A stretch of 64,000 bases of DNA from VAZQ01 sp963827585 (GCA_963827585.1 CAWHCK010000060.1:186001-250000); one strand, 5' to 3'; positions 1 to 9,452 are shown, counted from the stretch's first letter. The notes: a model not told the origin generated them from the sequence alone. A program made the numbers and translations.

Positions 1-2
1 CG

Positions 3-98
3 CACACCGCGCACAGCCCGGGCTACAGCAACAACCGCCACCTGCTGTGGTACGCGACGCGCAATTTTCTCGCCGCGCCGCAGCCGGTCGCGAGCTGA
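3..98 (+). CDS. 3' end of an unidentified gene (partial)
   Basis: An open frame enters from the left edge and stops with TGA at 96-98. It encodes about 31 residues containing NNRHLLWYATRNFLAAP. Nearly every third codon position is G or C, as in the genes nearby, so this is probably real coding sequence. The family cannot be identified from this fragment. It converges with the downstream dctA gene, whose stop lies 5 bases away. Confidence 0.5.
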   Translation, partial: HTAHSPGYSNNRHLLWYATRNFLAAPQPVAS

Positions 99-102
99 TA
101 TC

Positions 103-1400
103 CTACGCCGGCTCCTTCTCCAGCTCCTCGCCGAACGCGACCGGATGCTTCATCGCCGCGTGCAGCTTGTCGGCATCGAGCTCGCCCTCCCAGCGGCTGA
201 TGACGATGGTGGCGACGCCGTTGCCGATGAGGTTGGTCAGTGCGCGGCATTCGCTCATGAACTTGTCGATGCCGAGCAGGATGGCGAGCGACTGGATCGG
301 GATGTCGGGCACGATCGCGAGCGTGGCCGCGAGCGTCACGAAGCCCGCGCCCGTCACGCCCGACGCGCCCTTCGAGGTGATCATGGCGATCGCCAGGATG
401 CCGAGCTCCTGGGAGAGGGTCAGCGGCGTGTTGGTCGCCTGCGCGAGGAACAGCGTCGCCAAGGTCATGTAGATGTTGGTGCCGTCGAGATTGAAGCTGT
501 AGCCGGTCGGGATCACCAGGCCGACGACCGATTTCGAGGCCCCGAGGCGCTGCATCTTCTGGATCATGTGGGGCAGCACCGTCTCCGACGAGCTGGTGCC
601 GAACACGATCAGCAGCTCATCCTTGATGTAGGCGAGGAAGCGAGGATGGAGAAGCCGGCGAGGCGGGCGATGGTGCCGAGCACGACCAGCACGAACAGCA
701 GGCTGGTGAGATAGAACGTGGCGATCAGCTCGACCAGGTTCACCAGCGAGGCCACGCCGTAGGCCCCGACGGTGAAGGCCATGGCGCCGAACGCGCCGAT
801 CGGCGCCGCGCGCACGATGATGCCGATGATGCCGAAGAAGACTTTCGCCATCGCCTCGATGACGCCGTTGATGCGCTCGCCCAATTCACCCAGCTGGGCG
901 ATGGCGAAGCCGGTCAGGATGGAGATCAGCAGGATCTGCAGGAGGTCGCCCTTGGCAAAGGCGCCGATGAAGGTCTCGGGAATGATCGCCAGGAGGTGGG
1001 CGACGAAGCCCTCCCCCTGGGCGCGGTGGACGTAACTCTCGACCGCACGGGGATCGAGCGTGGCCGGGTCTATGTTGAAACCCTTGCCGGGCTCCAAGAG
1101 CTCGCCGACCAGCAGCCCGAGCGCGAGCGCCAAGGTCGACACCGCCTCGAAATAGAACAGCGTCTTGACGCCGACCCGGCCGACCTTCTTGAGGTCGCGC
1201 ATCGAGCCGATGCCGTGCACGACCGTGCAGAAGATGACCGGCCCGATCATCATCTTGATGAGCGAGATGAAGCCGTCGCCGAGCGGTTTGAGCGCGACGG
1301 CCGTACCGGGAAAGTAATGGCCGATCAGAATGCCGACCGCGATGGCGATCAGCACCTGCACGTAGAGAATGGTGTACCAGGGCCGCGAGGATGTGGTCAT
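103..1400 (-). CDS. dctA: C4-dicarboxylate:cation symporter DctA (frameshifted)
   Basis: This is a DAACS-family inner-membrane carrier for succinate, fumarate or malate. The first frame (1400 to about 640) has the multi-helix N-terminus, the ISLIKMMIGPVIFCTVVHGI stretch and the following hydrophobic helices. A second frame continues with FGTSSSETVLPHMIQKM, the serine-rich reentrant loop, and GYSFNLDGTNIYMT, the core binding motif. The two parts join near 642, where one C seems to be missing (expected GFSILRFLAYIKDELL). The combined length of about 432 residues is normal for DctA. It lies 30 bases downstream of btuD on the same strand. A true null mutation is possible, but the rest is intact. 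Confidence 0.88.
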
Positions 1401-1430
1401 GAGGTGAAGCCCACCGGGAAGCGAGCTCGA

Positions 1431-2171
1431 TCATTTGACACGAAGCAGGCCGCCATAAGGCGTCTTCAGCCGCTCGAACCTCACCCCGAAAGCGTCGTCG
1501 AGGCGCGGATCGTCGAATACGTCCTGCGCCCGGCCGTGAGCGACGATGCGGCCGCGGTCCATCACGATGACCCTGTCGAAGAAACGGAAGGCAAGCTCGA
1601 GATCATGCATCACCACGAGGCACAGCCGATCGGCCGCGCGCCGCACCAGAGTTCGCACGACCTCGATTCGGTGCCTGATGTCGAGGCTGGCGGCGGGCTC
1701 GTCCGCCAGCAAAGCCGGCGGATCGACCGCGAGCACCATGGCGAGCAGTACGCGCGCGCGCTCCCCGCCCGATAGCGTCGACCAACGCCGGTCCTGCAAC
1801 AGGCCAAGCTCGAACGTGGCGATCACCCGTTCGAGCGCACCCACCTCCGGATGACCTGTCCGCCCGGCCCCGAGCCGCACGAGATCGGCGACGCGCAGAT
1901 CCCAGTGCGGCTCGAAATGCTGCGGCAGGTAACCGATCTCTCTCGCGCGCGCCGCACTGGAGATGCGCGTCAGGTCGTGGCCGCCGATGCGAACCTCGCC
2001 TGCGGTCGGCCGTTCGATGCCGGCGAGCGTCTTCAGCAGCATCGACTTGCCCGCCCCGTTGGGACCGATGACGGCAACCGAGCTGCCGGGATCGAGCGCA
2101 AGCGATATCTCCGCGAGCAGCACTGCACCGCCGCGGCTGAGCACCAGCCCATCGGCCGAGATCGTGCTCAT
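1431..2171 (-). CDS. btuD: B12/iron-siderophore-type ABC transporter ATPase
   Basis: This is a 246-residue cytoplasmic ATPase of the FecE/BtuD class. It has Walker A GPNGAGKS at 36-43, a Q-loop within YLPQ, signature LSGGE at 133-137, Walker B LLADEPA at 154-160 and an H-loop in VVMHDLELAF. Its ATG overlaps the stop of the permease gene by 4 bases (ATGA), so the two are translationally coupled. It is the last gene of the operon under the cobalamin riboswitch, which makes corrinoid the best substrate guess. Sequence alone does not separate B12 from siderophore ATPases. Confidence 0.9.
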   Translation of the reverse strand: MSTISADGLVLSRGGAVLLAEISLALDPGSSVAVIGPNGAGKSMLLKTLAGIERPTAGEVRIGGHDLTRISSAARAREIGYLPQHFEPHWDLRVADLVRLGAGRTGHPEVGALERVIATFELGLLQDRRWSTLSGGERARVLLAMVLAVDPPALLADEPAASLDIRHRIEVVRTLVRRAADRLCLVVMHDLELAFRFFDRVIVMDRGRIVAHGRAQDVFDDPRLDDAFGVRFERLKTPYGGLLRVK

Positions 2172-3148
2172 GCGCGCAGCCTGCGGGCGAGAAGCACGAT
2201 GAAGAACGGCCCTCCTGCGACCGCGGTCACCAGCCCAAGCGGGATCTCGGAGGGCGGCAACGCCGCGCGCGCGATCGCGTCGGCGATGGTGACGATCGAG
2301 GCGCCGACCAGCGCCGAAGCCGGCAGCAGAACGCGATGCAGCGGACCGACCAGCCAGCGCGCAATATGCGGCGCCGCCAGACCGACGAACGCGACCAGGC
2401 CGCCGAAGGCGACGGCGGCGGCGACCACCACCGCGCCCGCAAGCACCGCCATGGTGACGAACCGCCGCACGTCGAGACCGAACGCGACCGCCATGGTCTC
2501 GCCCAGCCCGATCACGTCGAGCCCGCGGGCGAACAGCAGCGTGAGACCGAGGCACGCCGCCGACAACAGCGCCAGCAGGCCGAGCACCGGCCAGGTCGGG
2601 GTCTGCACGCCGCCGAGCACCCAGCTCAGCACGATCTGCAGGCTCACCGTCTCGTCCGAGAGCGCCAGCATGAAGAAGGAGCGCAACGCCCCCAGCACCG
2701 CGGCGATGGCCACGCCCGCCAGCAATATGCCGGCGGCATCGACGGCGCCGGCCACGCGCGAGACGCCGAGGACGAGGACGGTCGCGCCCCAGGCGCCGGC
2801 GAACGCAAGCACTGGAAGAAGCAGCGATTGCGGGATCCCGAGCGGGACGAGGAGGGCTACGGTCGCGCCCAGCGCCGCTCCGCCGGCCGACCCGAGCAGA
2901 TAGGGCTCCGCCAGCGGATTGCGAAAGACGCCTTGGAAAACCGCGCCGCCAAGTCCGAGCAGGACACCAACGAGCGCTGCGGCGAGCACGCGCGGCATCC
3001 GCCACTCGAACAGAAGACGGCTTCGCATGTCGCCATCGCCGGCGAGCGCGCGCGCAAGGTCGACCGGGCTTGCCCAGTCGTGACCCGCGCATGCCGCCAG
3101 CGCCAGGGCGCCGGCAAGGACGAGCACCAGGACGAGCCAGACCTTCAT
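2168..3148 (-). CDS. btuC: B12-type ABC transporter permease
   Basis: This is a 326-residue FecCD/BtuC-family permease with about ten hydrophobic segments. Family landmarks are FEWRMPRVLAAALVGVLLGL near the N-terminus, QGVFRNPLAEPYLLG, and GLVAFVGLAAPHIARWLVGP toward the C-terminus; the last is the region that contacts the ATPase. Its start overlaps the btuF stop by 4 bases, and its stop overlaps the btuD start. It would form the inner-membrane pore of a corrinoid importer with btuF and btuD. Confidence 0.92.
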   Translation of the reverse strand: MKVWLVLVLVLAGALALAACAGHDWASPVDLARALAGDGDMRSRLLFEWRMPRVLAAALVGVLLGLGGAVFQGVFRNPLAEPYLLGSAGGAALGATVALLVPLGIPQSLLLPVLAFAGAWGATVLVLGVSRVAGAVDAAGILLAGVAIAAVLGALRSFFMLALSDETVSLQIVLSWVLGGVQTPTWPVLGLLALLSAACLGLTLLFARGLDVIGLGETMAVAFGLDVRRFVTMAVLAGAVVVAAAVAFGGLVAFVGLAAPHIARWLVGPLHRVLLPASALVGASIVTIADAIARAALPPSEIPLGLVTAVAGGPFFIVLLARRLRA

Positions 3149-4042
3149 TGCTCCGAGGCCACCGGATGCAACAGCGCGGCGAGGCGCTCGACGCCGTCGA
3201 CGATGCGCGGTCCGGGGATCAGCAGCTCGGCGCGGCCGACCGCATATGCCCGCCGCGTCTTCACCGCCCGCATCTCGCTCCAGCCCGGCCGCGCGATCAG
3301 CTCGTCGCGATCGGCGGTGGATCCGGCATAGAGCAGCACATCGGGATCGGCGTCGAGGATCGCTTCGGGAGATACCTGGGAAATTGCTGCGCGGCCATCG
3401 AGCGCGAAACGGCCACCGGCAAGCTCGATCGCATCGCCGGTGTAGGTGCCGGGACGCGCCATCAGCAGAAGTCCGTTGCCGAGCCGGCCCGTGATCATGA
3501 CCGCACGCGGCCGTTTGCGATCGTCGACGCGCCGCATGACGCTGGCAAGACGGGCTTCAAGGTGTCCTGCCAGGACCTCGCCCCGGTCCGGCACACCGGC
3601 CACTCGTCCCAACAGGCGAATGTTGGCGAAGATTTCCGGCACGCTTCGCTGCAGCAGCACGAGCACCGGAACGCCGAGCCGCTGCATCGGGTCGAGGAGC
3701 TGATTGACGGCTTGCCGTGCCGGCGTGACGACGACGAGATCCGGCTGCAAGGCCACCACCGCATCGACCGAGAAGCCGAGCCGGCCGCCGACCAGGGGCT
3801 TGCTCAGGACCTCGGGCGGATAGCGCGTATAGGCCTCGATGCCGACGATGCGATCGGTGAGGCCGAGTGCCGCGACCATCTCCGTGTTGGAGGCGAAAAT
3901 CGTCACGATCCGCTGTGGCGGTGCGGGCAGCGTCACGGCGCGCTCGAGCGCATCGCGGACAACGATCGGCTGGCCGGTCGCCGCCCCGATCGGGCCCGCC
4001 GGCGCACGCCGCCGCGATGGCCAGGCAACCCAATATCCGCAT
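3145..4042 (-). CDS. btuF: periplasmic corrinoid-binding protein BtuF-like (frameshifted in signal peptide)
   Basis: The main frame encodes a class III periplasmic binding protein: PQRIVTIFASNTEMVAALGL at the N-lobe, VDAVVALQPDLVVV, and a C-lobe ending in RIVDGVERLAALLHP. That frame lacks a signal peptide. The missing start, MRILGCLAIAAACAG, sits in another frame at 4042, and its ATG shares one base with the TonB-receptor stop (TGATG). One extra G near 4000 in a GCCGGCGGG run separates the two. Correcting it gives an approximately 298-residue exported protein. The ligand is inferred from the riboswitch and neighbours. Confidence 0.85.
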
Positions 4043-6303
4043 CACCAACGTCCCTGCAGCCCGACGATGAACTCGCGCCCCGGCATCGAATTGCCGCAGG
4101 CGCCATTCTGGAAGACGGGATTCGCGATGCAAGGGACTTCGTCGAGCGCGATGAAGATCGGGTGCTGATTGATGTCGAAGATGTTGTTGACCGCCGCGAA
4201 CAGTTTGAGCCCTTTGGCGACGCCGACTTCGTAGCGGGTATACCACACCCAGAACGGGCTCTTGCGGAAAGCGGTGACGTTGACCAGCTGGCCCGGGATG
4301 AGAAGCCGTTCCTCGGTGTTGTAGAACATCGGCCCGCGCAGGAGTCCGCGTACCTCCAAATTCCAGTCGCGCCACGGCATGCCGGTTCCATACTCGCCGA
4401 AGCGCGTTCCGATCATGCCCTCGTACTCGTAGACGCGCGTCGGTTTGGTCGTGCCCGCGGCCGGCGGCGCACCTCGGTCGACCATGTTGAAATGATAATA
4501 AGCGTTGCTGAACGTGGTCCAGCGCCAGTTGCCGCCCGGGATCGCGAACGCCTTGAGCATGTCGAGCTGCGCCTGGAGCTCGATTCCCTGCAGCATGATC
4601 TCGCCCGGATTGTTGATGGTATCGGAGATCGTCACCGCGCTCGACGAGCGGCGGACCGCGGTGGTGATCCGGTCGATGATCCGGTTCTGGAACACGACGG
4701 CGTCGAGCTGCATGGCGCTCCATGCGACCGTCGCTCCCGCCTCGATCTGCTTGCTCGTTTCCGGGCTCAGGGCCGGATTGCCGAAGGTGACATTGCCGGT
4801 GAACGCGGTGGTGAAACTGGCGCCGAGCTCGGTCGCGGTCGGCGCCCGAAAGCCCGAGGACGCGCCGGCCCGGAAGGTGAGCCAATCCAGCGCCTGGTAC
4901 GACGCGCCGGCCGCGTAGGTGGTCGCCTTGTATTGCTTGCTTCCCGGGATCAGCGTGGGAGCGTTGGGGGTCGGATCGAGCGTGGTCTTGCCGTAGGTCT
5001 TGCGCACGCCGCCACGCAGCGTCAAGCGGTCGTCGAGCAGCGTCTGCACATCCTCGAAATAGAACGCATTGACGCTCTCGTTCTGATTGTTGTCGGTGGG
5101 CGGAAGCTGCGGCACGGCCAAATTGGTGAGGCCGAGACGATCGCGGGTCGAGCGCAGCCAGCTGCTTTCGGCGTCCCAGCCGAGCAGCAGCTCGTTGCTG
5201 CTCCACAGGTTGACGCGCGGTTGCAGGCGCGTGCCGACGATGTCGAGATTGCGCTTGTTGCGATCGAGCGAGGTGCGCGGGGTTATGGCCGCGCTCAGGG
5301 GGTTTGGATTGTTCAGATTGTCGACGTCGTTGACGCCGTAGGCCTGGAAGAACCAGCTGAGCCGCTCGGCCGGGGCCGCGCCGGTCAAGCTGACATCGAA
5401 GGAGCTGTTGTAGCGGTTGTCGGACGCAAAGATGTTTGCGCCCGAGCCGCGGAAACCAGTGTCGAACACCCCGTCGGTGCGGATATTGAAATCGACCCGA
5501 TTGTTCTCGTCGATCTGATAGCCGAGCGACGACGCGCCGGAGCGCCGCGTCCAGGCGGTGTTGAGCTCCTCGGCGCCGCCGGCGATGTGGAAATCGTCGC
5601 GCTTTCCGCCATAGACGCCGGCGTACCAGTCGAAGCCCTTGTAGACTCCGCCGTTCTGCGCCTTGCCCTGCACGAGGCCCCACGACCCGGCGCTCCCTTC
5701 CACGAACGTGCCCGGCGCGGTGAGGCCGGTCTTGATGATGATGTTGATCACGCCACCCATGTTCTGGCTGCCGTAGATGACCGAGGACGGACCTCGCACG
5801 ATCTCGATGCGGTCGATGTCGGCGAGCGACAGCTTGGAGAGATTGGCAGTGCCGGCACGGTGGCCGTTGATCAGCACGAGCACCTGGCTCCGGAAATCAC
5901 GCCCCTGGCCATCGGTGGCCGCGCCGCGGATGTTGATCGAGGTCTGGCCAGGGGTCCATTCGCTCATGAAGCCGACGGCGTTCTGCGCCAGCAGCTCGGT
6001 CACCGACTTCGCCGTCGAGCGCTCGATTTCGGAGCTTTCGATGATCTGGACCGGACCGACCACCGTGCTCCTCAGCCCGGGCCCTCCGGTCGGGGCCGGG
6101 GCCACCGCCGGCGAATCCGCGGCGATGAGGTCGCGTCCGATGACCTGGACCGTGCCGGTCACACGTTTGCGGGGCTCGGGCCGCCCGCCCGGGGTGATGA
6201 CCACTTCGCCCAGGCTGACTTGAGCGGGCGCGTCCGAAAGCCACGCCGTGGCCGTCACCAGCACAACGCCCACGGCGACGGAATGCAAACCTGACCTAGT
6301 CAT
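4042..6303 (-). CDS. btuB: TonB-dependent outer-membrane receptor, corrinoid uptake (BtuB-like)
   Basis: This is a 753-residue TonB-dependent receptor. It has a signal peptide (residues 1 to about 28), a plug domain with TPGQTSINIRGAATDGQGRD, VLVLINGHR and IDRIEIVRGPSSVIYGSQNM, then a long beta-barrel with SGFRAPTATELG. It ends in an aromatic residue (GLQGRW), as outer-membrane barrels do. A TonB box may lie at SLGEVVITPGG. The ATG overlaps the methyltransferase end by 8 bases and the stop overlaps btuF by one base. The position inside a cobalamin-riboswitch operon supports B12 as ligand; sequence alone says only TonB receptor. Confidence 0.9.
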   Translation of the reverse strand: MTRSGLHSVAVGVVLVTATAWLSDAPAQVSLGEVVITPGGRPEPRKRVTGTVQVIGRDLIAADSPAVAPAPTGGPGLRSTVVGPVQIIESSEIERSTAKSVTELLAQNAVGFMSEWTPGQTSINIRGAATDGQGRDFRSQVLVLINGHRAGTANLSKLSLADIDRIEIVRGPSSVIYGSQNMGGVINIIIKTGLTAPGTFVEGSAGSWGLVQGKAQNGGVYKGFDWYAGVYGGKRDDFHIAGGAEELNTAWTRRSGASSLGYQIDENNRVDFNIRTDGVFDTGFRGSGANIFASDNRYNSSFDVSLTGAAPAERLSWFFQAYGVNDVDNLNNPNPLSAAITPRTSLDRNKRNLDIVGTRLQPRVNLWSSNELLLGWDAESSWLRSTRDRLGLTNLAVPQLPPTDNNQNESVNAFYFEDVQTLLDDRLTLRGGVRKTYGKTTLDPTPNAPTLIPGSKQYKATTYAAGASYQALDWLTFRAGASSGFRAPTATELGASFTTAFTGNVTFGNPALSPETSKQIEAGATVAWSAMQLDAVVFQNRIIDRITTAVRRSSSAVTISDTINNPGEIMLQGIELQAQLDMLKAFAIPGGNWRWTTFSNAYYHFNMVDRGAPPAAGTTKPTRVYEYEGMIGTRFGEYGTGMPWRDWNLEVRGLLRGPMFYNTEERLLIPGQLVNVTAFRKSPFWVWYTRYEVGVAKGLKLFAAVNNIFDINQHPIFIALDEVPCIANPVFQNGACGNSMPGREFIVGLQGRW

Positions 6304-7114
6304 GGACGCCCCCTTCTTGACATGTCCACACGAGAGCCGCGGATTTTCTGGGTATCTCGAGCCGGTAGCCGCGCGGATCAGGCTTCGCCTGGCGGGCCAG
6401 ATGCGCGGTCATTTCGGAACGGCGGCTTTTTGGCCACCCCAACCGGTCGGCAAGATAGGTCGCAAGCTTCGCGACATCGGCGACGATCCCGCAGAATGTC
6501 CACTCCGCGACCGCCACCGAGTGCGGCTGCGCCGACGGCGCAAGGCTGCGCAGCACGACGTCGACGCCCGGCGTCTCATCTTCGCCGTGCCAGGCGGCTG
6601 GAAGGCATCCGGCGAAGCACAGTCCATGCGGCCCGTGCTGCGCCGGAACGACCCAGATCACGCTGCGGCGCGACCACCCGAGGCAACGCGCGAGAAACGC
6701 ATTCGGCTCCTGCAGCGGCGCGGCGATGTTGGCGGCGAGAACGGTGTCGTGTCCGCCGACGGGAAGGTCGGCCGCCTCCCAGCCCTCGGCGATGACACGC
6801 GGCGGCGCGCTCAGACGCGCGAGCCGCGCGCGCATGTTCGATGAGGGCTCGATCGCGGTCCACAGGCGGTTCGGCGCCCGCAGCGCATGTCCGAGCTGGC
6901 CGCCGCCGGCGCCGATATCGAGCAGGTCGCCGATATCTCGAACGCCCTGACGGATGAGCGGACCGACCCGTGCGACGTAGTCGGAGCTGTCGATGCCTGC
7001 GGCATAGAGCTCGACAGGATCGATCGCCGGCGACGTGCCGGCGAACTCCTGCGTCGGCCCCAGCGCAACGTTGGGGCCAGTTCGCTCTGCGCCACTACCA
7101 AAGAGAATGGACAC
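6296..7114 (-). CDS. class I SAM-dependent methyltransferase, first gene of the B12 operon
   Basis: This is a 272-residue protein with a Rossmann SAM-binding motif DLLDIGAGGGQLG near residues 65-78 and the acidic loop IEPSSNMRARL after it. A GTG start at 7114 is used; there is no strong Shine-Dalgarno site, so the start could be slightly internal. It is the first gene after the cobalamin riboswitch, and its end overlaps btuB by 8 bases. It is therefore expected to be repressed by B12 with the transporter. No known cobalamin biosynthesis methyltransferase (CobA/CbiL/CobJ type) signature is visible. Its substrate is unknown. Confidence 0.82.
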   Translation of the reverse strand: MSILFGSGAERTGPNVALGPTQEFAGTSPAIDPVELYAAGIDSSDYVARVGPLIRQGVRDIGDLLDIGAGGGQLGHALRAPNRLWTAIEPSSNMRARLARLSAPPRVIAEGWEAADLPVGGHDTVLAANIAAPLQEPNAFLARCLGWSRRSVIWVVPAQHGPHGLCFAGCLPAAWHGEDETPGVDVVLRSLAPSAQPHSVAVAEWTFCGIVADVAKLATYLADRLGWPKSRRSEMTAHLARQAKPDPRGYRLEIPRKSAALVWTCQEGGVHD

Positions 7115-7242
7115 GACGATACCCGCGGCAACGACCCGTCACCGCGAACCGCCGCCGCTCGCCCGTGACCGCTCAAGCGGTTCGGCACGACCGGTCTGGC
7201 ACCATCAGGACACCCCGCCTGCTGCGCCCGCGCGTGACTCCT

Positions 7243-7425
7243 GCGGTGGCAGGTCTCCTGGCTCGCGGGTCATCGCCTCCGACCACCTTCCCGGGAACGT
7301 GCGAGTTCCCAGTGGCAATTATCGTCGGAGGCTCGCCGCTTACAGTTGCGGGGGCAGCCGCGGCATTGTGCTGGTGTGCACGCACCGCGTTCCCTTTTGA
7401 TCCCTTGCGGGGAACCACCGTGAAT
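7243..7425 (-). ncRNA. cobalamin riboswitch
   Basis: On the minus strand the leader shows the conserved order of a cobalamin riboswitch: GGTGGTTCC, AAAGGGAACGCGGTGCG, GCTGCCCCCGCAACTGTAAG, the B12 box GCCACTGGGAA, then CGGGAAGG, GATGACCCGCGAGCCAGGAG and ACCTGCC. It ends about 130 bases before the methyltransferase start and points into the btu operon. It should switch off expression when adenosyl- or methylcobalamin is bound. The exact 5' boundary is approximate. Confidence 0.96.
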
Positions 7426-7542
7426 ATCCTGACATCCGAACTCGGTTGCGGTCAACGTCGACTCGCCCGTCGGCAAGGTCCGCGCAGAATTCGGTCCTCG
7501 CACTGTTGCACTATTCACACGATTTGCGAGTGCGCCGCCGCG
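7426..7542. other. intergenic region between the riboswitch and the hydrolase gene
   Basis: This short stretch should hold the promoter of the minus-strand riboswitch operon. No confident -35/-10 pair was recognised, and no small gene with a ribosome-binding site is visible. Confidence 0.4.
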
Positions 7543-8454
7543 TCAGTCTCGCAACTCTCCCGGCTCGCGTGCCGCAAAGAAGGCGTGCAGCTCGCGATAG
7601 GTCTCCTCCGGCGCTTCTTCCGAGAGATAGTGCCCGCACGGGAGTGCCTTGCCGGCGCGGATGTCGGCCGCATAGCGCGGCCAGATCTCCATCGACTTGT
7701 GGTTGCGGCCGACGCCGCCAGTCGCGCCCCATAACAGCAGCACCGGACAGGCGATCTTGCGGCCGGCCACGAAATCCTCCGTGTCCATGGCGAGGTCGAC
7801 GCCGTGGGTGGCACGGTAGTCCTCGCACATCGCGTGGATGGTGGCGGGATCGCGGAAGCAGCGCTTGTATTCGGCGAGCGCGGCCGGGTCGAAGAAGCTC
7901 AGGCCCTGCGCGGTCTTGGCGAGCTTCTTCTCGATGAAATAGTCGGGATCGGCGCCCATCAGCCGCTCGGGAAGGTCGTAGGGCTGGATCATGAAGAACC
8001 AGTGCCAGGAGAACGTGCCCCACTGCCGCGTCACGTTATTGAGCAAATGATGCTGCGGGATGATGTCGAGAATGGCCGCGCGCACGACCTTGTCCGGATG
8101 GTCGAGGCACATGCGGTGGAGCACGCGCGCGCCGCGATCGTGGCCGGCGGCGTAGAAGTGCGCATGGCCGAGCGCCGCCATGACCTCGACCTGATCCTGC
8201 GCCATGGCGCGGAACGAGTAGCCGCTGTGGTCGGCGCCGCCGGGCGGTTTTTCCAAATCGCCGTAGCCGCGCAGGTCGGTGGCGACGACGGTGAATTCTT
8301 CCGCCAGCCGCGGCGCGATCTTGTGCCAGGAGAGGTGCGAGAACGGATTGCCGTGCATGAGCAGCAGCGGCGGCCCCTTGCCGCCGTGCATGGTGACGAT
8401 GCGTGCGCCGCTGGTCTCGATGTCGGTGCGCCTGAAGCCTGGAAACATCCTCAC
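7543..8454 (-). CDS. alpha/beta hydrolase, fluoroacetate/haloacetate dehalogenase family (DehH1-like)
   Basis: This is a 303-residue alpha/beta hydrolase. Key residues match the Rhodopseudomonas fluoroacetate dehalogenase layout: nucleophile Asp106 in AGHDRGARV, carboxylate-binding Arg107 and Arg110, Asp130, halide-binding His151-Trp152 (WHWFF), Tyr214 and general base His276 in LPCGHYLSEEAP. An oxyanion-hole HGNPF lies at 34-38. The family hydrolyses carbon-halogen bonds of 2-haloacids, but some members act on other substrates. A GTG start overlaps the upstream tctC stop (GTGA); an ATG lies two codons later. Confidence 0.85.
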   Translation of the reverse strand: MRMFPGFRRTDIETSGARIVTMHGGKGPPLLLMHGNPFSHLSWHKIAPRLAEEFTVVATDLRGYGDLEKPPGGADHSGYSFRAMAQDQVEVMAALGHAHFYAAGHDRGARVLHRMCLDHPDKVVRAAILDIIPQHHLLNNVTRQWGTFSWHWFFMIQPYDLPERLMGADPDYFIEKKLAKTAQGLSFFDPAALAEYKRCFRDPATIHAMCEDYRATHGVDLAMDTEDFVAGRKIACPVLLLWGATGGVGRNHKSMEIWPRYAADIRAGKALPCGHYLSEEAPEETYRELHAFFAAREPGELRD

Positions 8455-9452
8455 TTCAGCGCAATGCCGGCGGCCTTGGCGAGCGTGACAGCGATCGGCG
8501 CCTCGCGGGCGATGCGCGCGTCGAAATCCTCCGGGCGCATGACCATGTCCTCGACGCCGAGCTTGGCAAGCTTCTCCTTCACGGCCGGGTCCGCCAGCCC
8601 TTTCACCGTCTCCTGGTGAATGCGGGCGACGACGTCACGCGGGGTCTTCTTGGGTACCACCATCCCGATCCAGAAATCGAAATCGGAATCGGGGTAGCCC
8701 GCCTCCACCGTGGTCGGCACATCCGGCAGCGCGGACGCACGCTTCGAGCTGCTGACCGCGAGGGCAAGGAGCTTGCCGTCGCGGATGAAGGGCAGCGCCG
8801 GCGTGATCGGGCAGAAGTAGAAGTCCACGCGTCCGGTGATCACTTCCGTGAGAGCCTCCGGGGCGCCCTTGAACGGAACGAGCTGGCCCTCGAACTGGGC
8901 CGCGAGGCGGAAGCGCTCGGTGGTCAAATGGGGCGGCGTACCGATGCCGGCCGCCGCGTAGTTGATCGACCCCGGCTTGGCCTTGGCGGCGGCGACCAGC
9001 TCTTTGAGCGTCTTGATGTTCTTGTCCGGGGAGATCACCAGCACCAGCGGCACGTTGCCGAGCGGCGTGATGCCGGCGAAGTCCTGCACCGGATCATAGG
9101 GCATGCTCTGGATCGCCGGCGCGGTCACCAGCGCGTTGGAATGGACCAGGATGGTGTGGCCGTCTGGATCGGCCTTGGCGACGGAGCTCACCCCGATGGC
9201 GCCGCCCCCGCCCGGCCGGTTTTCGATGATGATGGTCTGGCCGACCTTCGCCGACACGTGCTCGAACAGCGCGCGCGGAAGCAGGTCGGTCGCGCTCCCG
9301 GGCGAGAACGGCACGACGACCTGGACGCGCTTGCTCGGCCAAGGCTGAGCCGACGTCTGGGCCAGCAGCGGCGCGGCGGCAATGATCGCCACGCCCGACG
9401 CCAGCGTGGCAATGACCGCGACTGATCTGCGCGCGTTCCACCACCTGTACAT
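8451..9452 (-). CDS. TctC/Bug-family periplasmic solute receptor
   Basis: This is a 333-residue extracytoplasmic receptor of the tripartite tricarboxylate transporter (Bug) family. It has a signal peptide ending near AQTSAQ, then WPSKRVQVVVPFSPGSATDL, the glycine-rich IENRPGGGGAIG loop and NSNALVTAPAIQSMPYDP-type binding-region features. A good ribosome-binding site (GAGGAGA) precedes the ATG. The membrane subunits TctA and TctB are absent, as is usual for Bug paralogues. Translational coupling to the dehalogenase-like hydrolase suggests a carboxylate ligand related to that enzyme's substrate. Confidence 0.9.
   Translation of the reverse strand: MYRWWNARRSVAVIATLASGVAIIAAAPLLAQTSAQPWPSKRVQVVVPFSPGSATDLLPRALFEHVSAKVGQTIIIENRPGGGGAIGVSSVAKADPDGHTILVHSNALVTAPAIQSMPYDPVQDFAGITPLGNVPLVLVISPDKNIKTLKELVAAAKAKPGSINYAAAGIGTPPHLTTERFRLAAQFEGQLVPFKGAPEALTEVITGRVDFYFCPITPALPFIRDGKLLALAVSSSKRASALPDVPTTVEAGYPDSDFDFWIGMVVPKKTPRDVVARIHQETVKGLADPAVKEKLAKLGVEDMVMRPEDFDARIAREAPIAVTLAKAAGIALK

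Noticed and set aside
603..660. Programmed frameshift in dctA
   Set aside because: No slippery heptamer or downstream structure is evident, and similar single-base breaks affect many unrelated genes nearby.
3070..6294. Very long plus-strand frame opposite the btuB-btuF-btuC genes
   Set aside because: Mirror frame of high-GC coding DNA; the Arg/Asp/His-rich translation has no domains, while the minus-strand frame gives recognisable proteins.
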